A stretch of DNA of 64,000 bases, from NCBI GenBank assembly GCA_902479135.1, contig CABSNU010000006.1, forward strand, positions 13,686 to 77,685, given 5' to 3'. This document shows positions 33,006 through 40,426 of this stretch, one piece after another (the stretch's first letter is position 1; each line of letters opens with the position of its first letter). Source of the DNA: an uncultured Collinsella sp. (GTDB taxonomy: Bacteria > Actinomycetota > Coriobacteriia > Coriobacteriales > Coriobacteriaceae). The notes below the pieces were generated by a model, which was given only the letters and a program-made list of their open reading frames with translations, had not been told where the DNA came from and did not search any database. The translations under genes were made by a program, and so were the position numbers.

Positions 33006-33637
33006 TACAGCGCGCCCTCCTGACGAGCCTGCTCAATCTCTTCGAGGGCTTCGGCAGGGGTGAACGAACAGGTGCCGTCGCCGAGTTTGACTACCTGGAT
33101 ATCGTCGCCGATATGGACCTCTCCGCCCTTTAGTACCACGCCAAAAATGCCCTCGTGCGGAAAGATGCAGTCGCCGGCGAGATAGTAGATGGCGCAACGG
33201 GTGTGGCAGACCTTGCCGATTTGGCTGATTTCGACGAGCACCTCGCTGCCAAGCTTGAGCTGCGTGCCCAAAGGGAGCGAGAGTAGATTGATGCCCTGGG
33301 TGGTGAAGTTTTCTCCAAAGTCACCCTCGCGCACATCGAGTCCGCGAGCCTGCGCCGTCTGGATGGACTCTGCGGCCAAAAAGGAAACCTGACGATGCCA
33401 ATGTCCGGCGTGCGCATCGGTGGCGAGACCAAATTGCTCTATAACGGTGTCGTGTCCATCGGCGACGGGCGACTTGCGCGTGCCCTTGTGTGCCGACGTG
33501 TTGATTGAGACGATGTGGGCGGGTCCGTTGTAGGCGGCGTCTGCCGTGCGCAGGGGAGCGGTCGCTTTCGCGCGTTCTGCCAGCTCGCGCCTCGCGGCAT
33601 TGAGGATGGGATTATCGGTCGGATGGTCTTGGGGCAC
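33005..33637 (-). CDS. MOSC domain protein
   Basis: A protein of 210 residues. The MOSC core is visible: AHIVSINTSAHKGTRKSP, ATDAHAGHWHRQVSFLA, then DVREGDFGENFTTQGINLLSLPLGTQL, EISQIGKVCHTRCAIYYLAGDC with the conserved Cys, and GIFGVVLKGGEVHIGDDI. MOSC domains bind sulfur carried on a Cys and occur in molybdenum-cofactor sulfurases and YiiM-like proteins. Here it is a stand-alone protein, possibly in molybdenum cofactor-linked detoxification; no Mo genes are adjacent in this window. The start at 33637 is the first ATG of the conserved frame. Confidence 0.88.
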   Translation of the reverse strand: MPQDHPTDNPILNAARRELAERAKATAPLRTADAAYNGPAHIVSINTSAHKGTRKSPVADGHDTVIEQFGLATDAHAGHWHRQVSFLAAESIQTAQARGLDVREGDFGENFTTQGINLLSLPLGTQLKLGSEVLVEISQIGKVCHTRCAIYYLAGDCIFPHEGIFGVVLKGGEVHIGDDIQVVKLGDGTCSFTPAEALEEIEQARQEGAL

Positions 33638-33859
33638 GTGTGCGCCTTTCGCTCGAGGATGTCAATACGCTGAATCCTACAACAATGGTAGGTTCATTGC
33701 CCATTGTCATACAACGGTGAGCGCCGTCTTCGTGCTGGACGATTACATCGATTGCCATAGATACGGTGGAGCTTTGGGCGCCGGCGGCTTGGCACGCTAG
33801 AATAAATCAGTTGCGCAAAGACCGCCCATTGTGTGGGCAGTTCATGATAGGAAGTTTCC

Positions 33860-35116
33860 ATGGCATTGCAATTTACAGAGCGCGAGTTCATTCCCGTGCT
33901 GCTCGGTGGCGACATCAACGCCTATTCGGTGGCGCGCGCCTTCTACGAGGAGTACCAGGTCAAGAGTCTGGTCTTTGGCAAGTATCAGACGGGTCCCGCG
34001 TACCGCAGCCAGATTATCGACTACACGCCCAACGTGGATATCGACACCATGCCCGTGATGCTCAAAACCGTCAACGGCATTGCCCAAGCGCATGCCGACA
34101 AGACGATTGTCCTTGTGGGCTGTGGCGACAACTATGTTGCCCTCGTGGCTCAGGCCAAGGATGCTCATGAGCTGGCGGACAACATCGTCGCTCCCTACGC
34201 GCCCTACAGCATGCTCGAGCAGTGCCAGAAGAAGGAGATCTTCTACGAGCTGTGCGAGAAGCATGGCGTGCCCTATCCGCACACGTTTACCTTTACCAAG
34301 GCGATGCTCAATGCCCAGGGTGAGGCGCCTGCCGAAGTGCTCGACCAGATCGATTTTCCTTACCCGATGATTCTGAAGCCTTCTGACGGCATCATGTGGT
34401 GGCAGCACGAGTTCGAGGGCCAGAAAAAGGCCTATGAGATTGCCGACCGCGCCGAGCTGGAACAGGTCATTCGCGATTCGTATGCCAGCGGCTATACCGA
34501 CGATCTGATCTTGCAGGATCGCGTGCCCGGCAACGACGAGTACATGCGCGTGCTCACCAGCTATTCCGACCGCAACGGCAAGGTGCGCATGATGTGCCTG
34601 GGCCATGTGCTGCTCGAGGAGCATCAGCCTCACGGCGTCGGCAACCACGCCTGTATCATCACCGAGCCCAATGACGAGCTCATGGGCGGCGTGCGCAAGC
34701 TACTCGAGGACCTGAACTTTGTGGGCTATTCCAACTTTGACGTTAAGTACGACGAGCGCGACGGCTCGTTTAAGTTCTTCGATTTCAACACGCGTCAGGG
34801 CCGCAGTAATTACTACGTCACCAACAGCGGCTTTAACGTTGCCAAGTATGTGGTGGACGAGTATGTGTTCAACCGCCCGTTTGAGCCGGAGTTTGTGACG
34901 GCGCAGGACGAGGCGCTGTGGATGGTCGTCCCCATGGGCGTCGTCGACAAGTACGTCAAGGATCCCGAGCTGCGCGCTAAGGTGCATCGCCTGGACAAGG
35001 AAGGCAAGGGCGCCGACCCTTCGTTTATGAAGGGCGACTTTGTCTTTAACCGCTGGCTGCGCATGTGGCACACCAAGTTGCGCCACTTTAAGCTGTTCAA
35101 GACGTATTACAAGTAG
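33860..35116 (+). CDS. ATP-grasp ligase, probable D-aspartate (carboxylate-amine) ligase
   Basis: A protein of 418 residues with an ATP-grasp fold. The N-terminal domain begins FIPVLLGGDINAYSVARAFYEEY. The ATP-binding part has FPYPMILKPSDGIMWWQHEF and LILQDRVPGNDEYMRVLTSY. Metal-binding residues are in NFDVKYDERDGSFKFFDFNTRQGRS (quoted in part: FFDFNTRQGRSNYY). The layout matches the D-aspartate ligase group (Asl of Enterococcus) that attaches D-Asp to the peptidoglycan stem peptide. An aspartate racemase gene follows on the same strand, which would supply D-Asp. Cytoplasmic. The actual substrate is inferred from context. Confidence 0.78.
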   Translation: MALQFTEREFIPVLLGGDINAYSVARAFYEEYQVKSLVFGKYQTGPAYRSQIIDYTPNVDIDTMPVMLKTVNGIAQAHADKTIVLVGCGDNYVALVAQAKDAHELADNIVAPYAPYSMLEQCQKKEIFYELCEKHGVPYPHTFTFTKAMLNAQGEAPAEVLDQIDFPYPMILKPSDGIMWWQHEFEGQKKAYEIADRAELEQVIRDSYASGYTDDLILQDRVPGNDEYMRVLTSYSDRNGKVRMMCLGHVLLEEHQPHGVGNHACIITEPNDELMGGVRKLLEDLNFVGYSNFDVKYDERDGSFKFFDFNTRQGRSNYYVTNSGFNVAKYVVDEYVFNRPFEPEFVTAQDEALWMVVPMGVVDKYVKDPELRAKVHRLDKEGKGADPSFMKGDFVFNRWLRMWHTKLRHFKLFKTYYK

Positions 35117-35200
35117 ATGAGTGCGGCGCCCGTCCGGTTTGCATCGGGCGGGCGCGGGTATGATACGCGCAATTGCGCAAGCGTCACCAAGGAGGCGGCG

Positions 35201-35947
35201 ATGGAAAAGCTGGGAGTTATCGGCGGCATGGGCGCCGAGGCCACGTCGTATTACTACGACCAGGTGGTGCGTCATACGGCTGCTGCCTGCGATCAGGAAC
35301 ATATCGACATGGTGGTGCTCTCCAAGTCGACCATGCCCGACCGCACGCTGGCCATTAAGACCGGCGAGCATGCCAAGCTGCTGGCGACCATGAAAGAGTG
35401 TGCCCAGGCACTCGAGTCGCTGGGCTGTGCGCACATTGCCATTCCCTGCAACACGTCACACTACTTCTACGACCAGATCCAGTCGTTTACCACAGTGCCG
35501 ATTATCCACATGCCACGCGAGTCGGTTCGCTATGCCCTTGCGGGTGCGGTGATGGGGGAGTGCGAGTTCGACCCCAACCTGAGTATGCCGGCCGAGCCGG
35601 TGCACAAGATCGGCATCATGGGAACCGACGGAACCGTGGGCGCGGGCGTCTACGGCCGCGAATGCGAGGCTGCGGGTGTTGAGGTCGTCTATCCCAGCGA
35701 GAAACGTCAGAACGATGTGATGTCGCTTATCTACGATGATGTGAAGGCCGGACGTGAGCCCGATATGGATAAGTTCGACCGCGTGATGTGGGAGTTCGCC
35801 CGTAGCGGCTGCGACCGTGTCATTCTGGCCTGCACCGAGCTATCGGTGCTGCAGAAGTATCGAGAGATGCCCGAGATCACCCTCGATGCTATGGATGTCC
35901 TGGTGCGCGAATCCATCATCCGCAGCGGCGTCCCCTACCGCCTCTAG
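35201..35947 (+). CDS. Aspartate/glutamate racemase family protein
   Basis: A protein of 248 residues. MEKLGVIGGMGAEATSYYYD is the typical opening of aspartate racemases. The first catalytic Cys is in IAIPCNTSHYF and the second in VILACTELSVLQ, so both cysteines of the PLP-independent two-base mechanism are present. It probably interconverts L- and D-aspartate (glutamate racemases lack the GGMG opening). The ATG at 35201 follows AAGGAGG; the longer reading from 35117 lacks one. It lies 84 bases after the D-Asp ligase-like gene. Confidence 0.88.
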   Translation: MEKLGVIGGMGAEATSYYYDQVVRHTAAACDQEHIDMVVLSKSTMPDRTLAIKTGEHAKLLATMKECAQALESLGCAHIAIPCNTSHYFYDQIQSFTTVPIIHMPRESVRYALAGAVMGECEFDPNLSMPAEPVHKIGIMGTDGTVGAGVYGRECEAAGVEVVYPSEKRQNDVMSLIYDDVKAGREPDMDKFDRVMWEFARSGCDRVILACTELSVLQKYREMPEITLDAMDVLVRESIIRSGVPYRL

Positions 35948-35956
35948 CTTCCGACC

Positions 35957-36000
35957 CGTCAAAAAGGGACAGGTTAATTTTGGCAGGTTTTATCTGGTGA
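35957..36000. repeat. Repeat-like stretch after the racemase gene
   Basis: The sequence around AAAAAGGGACAGGTTAATTT and GGCAGGTTTTATCTGGTG resembles in style the GGGGTCAG/CTGTCCCC intergenic repeats at 17.8 and 19.1 kb. It appears to be a half copy without its matching arm. Weak evidence. Confidence 0.3.
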
Positions 36001-36006
36001 AACAGT

Positions 36007-36044
36007 AAAGGCCTCGGCTCGTTTGGTGCGAGCCGAGGCCTTTT
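36007..36044. terminator. Bidirectional terminator between racemase and ecfT
   Basis: The 14-bp perfect stem AAAGGCCTCGGCTC (36007-36020) pairs with GAGCCGAGGCCTTT (36030-36043), ending in TTTT on the plus strand and facing ecfT on the other. Confidence 0.85.
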
Positions 36045-36072
36045 GCGTTGGGCGGTTGCTGTCGGTGGTGAA

Positions 36073-36819
36073 CTAGAACAGGAAGCCGATGGCGACGAGG
36101 GCGATGCTGACGATGAGTACGGCGATGTCCAGGCCCTTGATGGGGTAGCGCTTGTACGAGCTGGCGCGCGTGCGCAGATAGAAGCCGCGCTGTTCTGCCG
36201 CCAAGGCCGTGGCATCGGTCTTGCCCACGCTCGAGATGAGCAGCGGCACACACAGTGGCAGCATGAGCTTAAGCTTCTTGATGGGGTTCTTGGTGTCGTA
36301 CTCGACGCCGCGTGCGGTCTGCGCTTCCATGATGGCGTTCATCTCCTGACCAAACACCGGCACAAAGCGCAGCGCCGTGGTAAAGGTGAAGGCATAGCGA
36401 TACGGTACGTGCAGCACCTCGACGCAGGCGTTGGCAAGGTCGTTGAGCTTGGTCACCATAAGCATGAGGATGAGTGGCAGCGCCACGCCCAACAGGCGTA
36501 GGCAGGCCTTCGATCCTGTGATGAGGCCCGTGTCGGTGATAAAGCCCCACACCACGTTGCCATCGCGCATAAAGGCTAGCTGGAGTACCAGCATGATAAG
36601 CGCGAGCGGAATCAGCAGCTTGAGTAGCGAGAACAGACGGTCGACGACACCGGCATAGGCACCCAGCGCAAGGGTGAGTGCCAAAAAGCCCAGCAGCGCC
36701 ACGTAGGTGTCGGACAAGAAGATGCCGACGATGATGGCGGCGGCGAGGCCCAGTTTGACGACGGGGTTCAGGCGATGCAGCAGCGTATCGCCCGGCATGT
36801 AGTCGATGACGTTAACCAC
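36073..36819 (-). CDS. ecfT: ECF transporter transmembrane component EcfT
   Basis: The coupling membrane protein of an energy-coupling factor importer; it links the substrate-binding S component to the ATPases. About 248 residues with about six hydrophobic segments (for example LVVKL-like NPVVKLGLAAAIIVGIFLSD and LIPLALIMLVLQLAF). The two conserved coupling-helix motifs are EAQTARGVEYD and ALAAEQRGFYL (ARG and QRG). I start at the GTG at 36819, which has AGGAG about 10 bases upstream and overlaps the stop of the ATPase gene by 8 bases. The ATG at 36852 has no such site. It is the last gene of the minus-strand ECF operon. Confidence 0.88.
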   Translation of the reverse strand: MVNVIDYMPGDTLLHRLNPVVKLGLAAAIIVGIFLSDTYVALLGFLALTLALGAYAGVVDRLFSLLKLLIPLALIMLVLQLAFMRDGNVVWGFITDTGLITGSKACLRLLGVALPLILMLMVTKLNDLANACVEVLHVPYRYAFTFTTALRFVPVFGQEMNAIMEAQTARGVEYDTKNPIKKLKLMLPLCVPLLISSVGKTDATALAAEQRGFYLRTRASSYKRYPIKGLDIAVLIVSIALVAIGFLF

Positions 36820-38563
36820 GGTGGACCATCTCCTTGGTAATTCGAACGACATCGGTGACCTCGCTCACCTGCGCAAAAGCGGGCGAGACGGAAGATGCCA
36901 GACGGCGCGAGAGTTCAATAACCTGGGGAGGCTCCACGTAGGCACGCCGCATGAGATCGATGTTCGAGAATAGCTCGTGCGTGCGGCCGCGGTCGAGGAT
37001 GTGACCGTCGGCCATTACTACGATACGCTCGGCAAAGTCGGAAACAACTTCCATATCGTGGCAGACCATGATAACGGCGCAGCCGCGCTCGGCCATGGTG
37101 CGCACCGTTTCCATGACGGTCATGCACTCGCGGTAATCAAGGCCGCTCGTGGGCTCGTCGAGCACGACGATCTTGGGTTCAACCACTACGACGGAGGCAA
37201 GCGCCACCATTTGTCGCTGGCCGCGCGAAAGTGAGAAAGGTGCCTCATCGGCAGGCAGGCCAAAGCGGTCGATAACGAGTTGAGCACGACGCAGAGCCTC
37301 GGCACGGTCGATGCCGGCAAGCTCCAGGCCAAAAGCGACCTCGTCGAGTACGGTATCCTTGCAGATCTGGCGGTCGGGGTTTTGGAAGAGGGTTGCGACT
37401 TCGCGGGCAATGCGGCTCGTGGGAACGGCTGCGGTATCCAGTCCCGTGACGCGCACGCTGCCCGAGGCGGGTTTAAGCAGGCCCGTGAGCAGCTTGGTGA
37501 GCGTGGTCTTGCCGGCACCGTTTTGGCCGACGATGCCCACGAGCTCGCCGGGATAGAGGGTCAGGTTGAGGTCGTGGACGGCGGCGCCGCCATTGGGATA
37601 GGCAAACTCAACATGGTCGAAGGTGAGTACGGGTTCGGCGTCCTTGGCATGAGGGCGCAACGACGGTGCGTGCGGTGAGCCGGCGGGTGCCTGAATGTCG
37701 TTGCTTGCGTGTGCGGGGTCGACGATGCCCGAAATCAGGCGCTCGGCTTCATCGACATCCAAGCAAGGGGTACCGCTTACCAGGCCATCGGCCTCGAGGC
37801 TATTGAAGATACGCGTGACGCGAGGGCAGTCGACGCCGATGGCACGGAGCTCGTCGGTATGCGCGAAGACCTCGTGTGGCTCGCCCTGCAGCGCGATTTC
37901 GCCATGGTTGAGCACGAGCACGCGGTTGCAGTACTCCGAGAGCAGGGCGACCTTTTGCTCAACGACGACGATGGTAATTCCAAGTGCGCGGTTTGCCTCA
38001 CGCAGCGTCTCGAAGACCAACGTGGAGCTGGCGGGGTCGAGTGCCGCGGTGGGCTCGTCGAGAACCAAGACGCGCGGACGCATGGCGAGGATGGCGGCGA
38101 TGGCTACCTTTTGCTTCTGTCCGCCCGAGAGGGTGGCGATCTCGCGGTCGCGCAGGTCGCTGATGCCGACGGTCTCGAGCGTTTCGCTCACGCGCTGCTC
38201 GATCTGGTCGTGGGGAACGTCAAAGTTCTCGAGGCCAAAGAGCATCTCGTCCTCGACGACTGAGGCGACCATCTGCGTGTCGATATCCTGCAGCACGCTG
38301 CCGACGATTTGCGACACGTCGGTGAGCGAGGCTTCGCAGGTGTCGTGGCCGTCAACCATGACGGACCCAAAGAACGTGCCGGTGTAGTGGTGGGGCACGG
38401 CACCTGACAGGCAGGCGGCAAGCGTGGACTTGCCGGCGCCCGAGGGCCCGATGATGCCGATGAAATCTCCCTTGTTCACGCTGAGCGAGATGTGGCTGAG
38501 CGCCCGCTCGGTTTGCGTGCCATAGGAGAACGAGACATCGTCGACGTTGATGATCGTTTCCAT
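36812..38563 (-). CDS. ecfA: ECF transporter ATPase with two fused ABC domains (EcfA1-EcfA2)
   Basis: A cytoplasmic ATPase of 583 residues that powers the importer. Both cassettes are in one chain. Domain 1 has GIIGPSGAGKSTLAACLSG (Walker A, near 37), LSGGQKQKVAIA (signature) and VLVLDEPTAALDPASS (Walker B). Domain 2 has GIVGQNGAGKTTLTKLLTG (near 340), LSRGQRQMVALA and IVVLDEPTSGLDYRE. The second signature has SRGQ in place of SGGQ. The fused form is common in Actinobacteria. AAAGG precedes the ATG at 38563. It is followed by ecfT with overlap and preceded, upstream, by two S-component genes. Confidence 0.95.
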   Translation of the reverse strand: METIINVDDVSFSYGTQTERALSHISLSVNKGDFIGIIGPSGAGKSTLAACLSGAVPHHYTGTFFGSVMVDGHDTCEASLTDVSQIVGSVLQDIDTQMVASVVEDEMLFGLENFDVPHDQIEQRVSETLETVGISDLRDREIATLSGGQKQKVAIAAILAMRPRVLVLDEPTAALDPASSTLVFETLREANRALGITIVVVEQKVALLSEYCNRVLVLNHGEIALQGEPHEVFAHTDELRAIGVDCPRVTRIFNSLEADGLVSGTPCLDVDEAERLISGIVDPAHASNDIQAPAGSPHAPSLRPHAKDAEPVLTFDHVEFAYPNGGAAVHDLNLTLYPGELVGIVGQNGAGKTTLTKLLTGLLKPASGSVRVTGLDTAAVPTSRIAREVATLFQNPDRQICKDTVLDEVAFGLELAGIDRAEALRRAQLVIDRFGLPADEAPFSLSRGQRQMVALASVVVVEPKIVVLDEPTSGLDYRECMTVMETVRTMAERGCAVIMVCHDMEVVSDFAERIVVMADGHILDRGRTHELFSNIDLMRRAYVEPPQVIELSRRLASSVSPAFAQVSEVTDVVRITKEMVHRG

Positions 38564-38581
38564 GGATACCTTTCATAGTCA

Positions 38582-38625
38582 TTGGGGACGTTCTTAAATG
38601 ACGAGTCGTTTAAGAACGTCCCCAA
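38582..38625. repeat. Perfect 17-bp inverted repeat upstream of ecfA
   Basis: TTGGGGACGTTCTTAAA (38582-38598) and TTTAAGAACGTCCCCAA (38609-38625) flank a 10-base centre. It lies between the S-component gene and ecfA and could act as an mRNA processing or partial termination site inside the operon. Confidence 0.8.
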
Positions 38626-38653
38626 GAGCTAGTTGTCTGGGACAGTCTTTGAT

Positions 38654-38681
38654 GACGGGGCCGTGGAGTTGCGGCCCCGTC
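38654..38681 (-). terminator. Hairpin after the second S-component gene
   Basis: GACGGGGCCG (38654-38663) pairs with CGGCCCCGTC (38672-38681); it is 13 bases past the stop at 38694. There is no T run, so it may stabilise the 3' end more than terminate. Confidence 0.5.
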
Positions 38682-38693
38682 CATCATATCAGG

Positions 38694-39245
38694 CTATTTG
38701 TTGAGCACCTTGCGGAGGGGGAAGAAGAGGGCCTGGACCACGACGGCGTTGAAGACGGCAGTGCCGAGCACGATGGGCACCTTGGCGAGCGCCGTGGGCA
38801 GCGCGGCACCCATGATGACGGTGCCCAGGGCTGCGAAGAGAACGCCCGAAACCAGGGTGGTGAGCAGCCCGGCGATAAAGGGGTTAGTCTTGTCACCGCC
38901 GATGTTTGACTTAACGAGCGCTGCCATCGTCAGCGCGCCGGCAAGCTCGGTGACAAAGTTGAGGCCAGGGATTGACGTAGTGATCTGGATAACGGCTGCC
39001 GACAGGATGCCAAAGATGGCAGCCTGGGCAAAGCTCGCCTGCGTGAGCGCGATGGCTAGAGCATAGGCGGCAATGATGAACTGCGGCTTGATGCCCGTGA
39101 CGGCCAGGGCATTACCTACGGTTATGTTGAGGATAAAGCCGGCGGCAAGCAGGACGGCGAGCAGGACCAGCGAGGTGATATCGAGGATGCCTTTGTCGTA
39201 AGCGGCGTTGGTAGAAATAGTACGAGCCTGAGTGTTGGTGGCCAT
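38694..39245 (-). CDS. ECF transporter S component (second of two)
   Basis: Substrate-binding membrane subunit of 183 residues with about five to six helices: TSLVLLAVLLAAGFILNITV, FIIAAYALAIALTQASFAQA, AGLLTTLVSGVLFAALGTVI. It is clearly paralogous to the protein encoded upstream at 39454-40026: both share LLAAGFILNxTVG, an F-I-I-x-A segment and AAVIQITT. It probably has the same or a related ligand. The ATG at 39245 follows AAGGAGA. It lies in the ECF operon whose leader carries Trp codons, so an aromatic ligand is likely but unproven. Confidence 0.82.
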   Translation of the reverse strand: MATNTQARTISTNAAYDKGILDITSLVLLAVLLAAGFILNITVGNALAVTGIKPQFIIAAYALAIALTQASFAQAAIFGILSAAVIQITTSIPGLNFVTELAGALTMAALVKSNIGGDKTNPFIAGLLTTLVSGVLFAALGTVIMGAALPTALAKVPIVLGTAVFNAVVVQALFFPLRKVLNK

Positions 39246-39347
39246 GATGTTCTCCTTAAGGTGGGATTTGAGATAAGAGTGTCCTAGACCCCCACGAAAG
39301 GGGTTAAATCGAAAAGGGGATTAATTTTGAATAATGGAGCATGGAGA

Positions 39348-39447
39348 CGGCTTTACGAGGGCCCCAGGTTGGCGCGAAAGAGGAGCGAAGCGTACTTGGG
39401 CACGCGAGCGACGAATGAACGCCAAGATGGGGTGGCTCGTAAAGCCG
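39348..39447. other. Structured intergenic element, family 1 copy B
   Basis: A 100-base hairpin. Outer arms CGGCTTTACGAG (39348-39359) and CTCGTAAAGCCG (39436-39447) are perfect. Then CCCCA/TGGGG, a GG bulge opposite GA, TTGGCG/CGCCAA, an internal loop with GAAAGAGGAG opposite GACGAATGAA, and a short inner stem GCGT/ACGC. Bulges and loops are almost the same as in 21021-21118 while the stems differ. It follows the first S-component gene by 6 bases on the minus strand. Confidence 0.6.
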
Positions 39448-39453
39448 AGCGGG

Positions 39454-40026
39454 TTAGTTGAGCTTCAGGGCCTTCTGAATGGGCAGGTAGAGGGCACCGA
39501 CCAGAATGGCGTTAAAGACGGCGGTCATGGCGACCACGGGCAGCATGGCTGCGGCGAGCTCGCCCACCACGCCAAGCATGGCCATCTTGATAACCATGAA
39601 GATGACGCCGGAGACAAAGGTGGTCACGAAGGTTGCGACGATGGCGACGGCAGGCTTGACCTGACCGTTCTTGCCGGCGGCGTTGACGATGCCGGCCATG
39701 AGCATGGCGGCGATGCCCTCGGCGGCAAAATCGACGAACGGCGAAGTGGTGGTGATCTGGATCACGGCAGCCGAGATGAGGCCAATGACGAGCGCCTGGC
39801 CGATGTTGGGGCGAACGACCAGGATGGTGAGGCAGAAGGCCGAGATGATGAACTCGGGGCTGATCATGCCGCCCGAGATGCCCGAGATTGCCTTGCCGAC
39901 GGTGAAGTTGAGGATGAAGCCGGCGGCGAGCAGGATGGCGAGCAGGACGAGGGCGCGGACATCGAGTTTGCCGCGATCGGCGGTCTGGACGGTGCGGGGC
40001 TGGGTGGCGGTGGTGTTCTGAGACAT
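39454..40026 (-). CDS. ECF transporter S component (first of two), probable tryptophan specificity
   Basis: Membrane substrate-binding subunit of about 190 residues. It has hydrophobic segments LVLLAILLAAGFILNFTVGK, EFIISAFCLTILVV, QALVIGLISAAVIQITTTSP and AIVATFVTTFVSGVIFMVI. The frame after AAAGGA at about 8 bases starts with the ATG at 40026; the longer reading goes into the attenuator. It is the first gene after a leader peptide with three Trp codons and a terminator, which argues that the ligand is tryptophan or a close derivative. Sequence alone cannot prove specificity. It is paralogous to the next gene in the operon. Confidence 0.85.
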   Translation of the reverse strand: MSQNTTATQPRTVQTADRGKLDVRALVLLAILLAAGFILNFTVGKAISGISGGMISPEFIISAFCLTILVVRPNIGQALVIGLISAAVIQITTTSPFVDFAAEGIAAMLMAGIVNAAGKNGQVKPAVAIVATFVTTFVSGVIFMVIKMAMLGVVGELAAAMLPVVAMTAVFNAILVGALYLPIQKALKLN

Positions 40027-40071
40027 GGTGAAAATCCTTTCGGAAGGGGATTGCAAGAGAAAAGCGGAGGC

Positions 40072-40201
40072 GCGTGATGCGAATGCGATCGGGCTCGAGA
40101 TAGAAAAAGGCCCCCGGTCGAAACCGGAGGCCTTCCAATCACCTAGAGCGCAAAAACAGGCGTGAGGGACTCACTGTCGACCGATCGTATTCGCATCACG
40201 C
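40072..40201 (-). promoter_or_regulatory. Trp-type transcription attenuator in front of the ECF operon
   Basis: On the minus strand the order is leader peptide, then terminator hairpin AAGGCC-C-CCGGT / ACCGG-A-GGCCTT (40107-40134) ending in five T (40103-40108), then the first S-component gene. A 21-base segment at 40181-40201, which overlaps the codons just after the Trp codons, is complementary (20 of 21) to 40072-40092 beyond the terminator. GGCGTGA within it can alternatively pair with TCACGCC between peptide and terminator. This gives mutually exclusive folds. Ribosome stalling at Trp codons would choose between them. Confidence 0.75.
40103..40136 (-). terminator. Terminator hairpin of the Trp attenuator
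   Basis: Reading on the minus strand, AAGGCCTCCGGT folds back on ACCGGGGGCCTT with loop TTCG-like, one mismatch, followed by TTTTT. It lies 35 bases after the leader peptide stop. Confidence 0.8.
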
Positions 40202-40239
40202 CACCACCAGTTGTTAAGAGAGCTCATCGTGTTCTTCAT
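40171..40239 (-). CDS. 22-residue leader peptide with three consecutive Trp codons
   Basis: The ATG at 40239 is preceded by AAAGGAG (8 bases upstream). The frame runs 22 codons to TGA at 40171-40173. The product reads MKNTMSSL then NNWWWRDANTIG near the end. Three TGG codons in a row in so short a peptide are the hallmark of Trp attenuation leaders. It has no other likely function than to sense charged tRNA-Trp during translation. The start of the first ECF gene lies 145 bases downstream. Confidence 0.82.
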   Translation of the reverse strand: MKNTMSSLNNWWWRDANTIGRQ

Positions 40240-40382
40240 GTTGGTGGCTCCTTTCGTGATGCCGTGGCGCGGTCGCACCTAGTTACTGTTGCGCTGCACT
40301 ATAGCACAGCGAAGTGTGTGCGGGGAAATCTTTTTTAAAAAGATTTCAGCGGTGTTTCCCACCGGTCAAAAAGGCGGGCTGA

Positions 40383-40414
40383 GCGGGTGGGGCAACCCGT
40401 GTCGTCCCACCCGC
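40383..40414 (-). terminator. Hairpin after the C69 dipeptidase gene
   Basis: GCGGGTGGG (40383-40391) pairs with CCCACCCGC (40406-40414). On the minus strand it follows the dipeptidase stop by 12 bases and is followed by CCGCCTTTTTG, so it is a plausible terminator. Confidence 0.55.
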
Positions 40415-40426
40415 ACCAGCGAGGGA

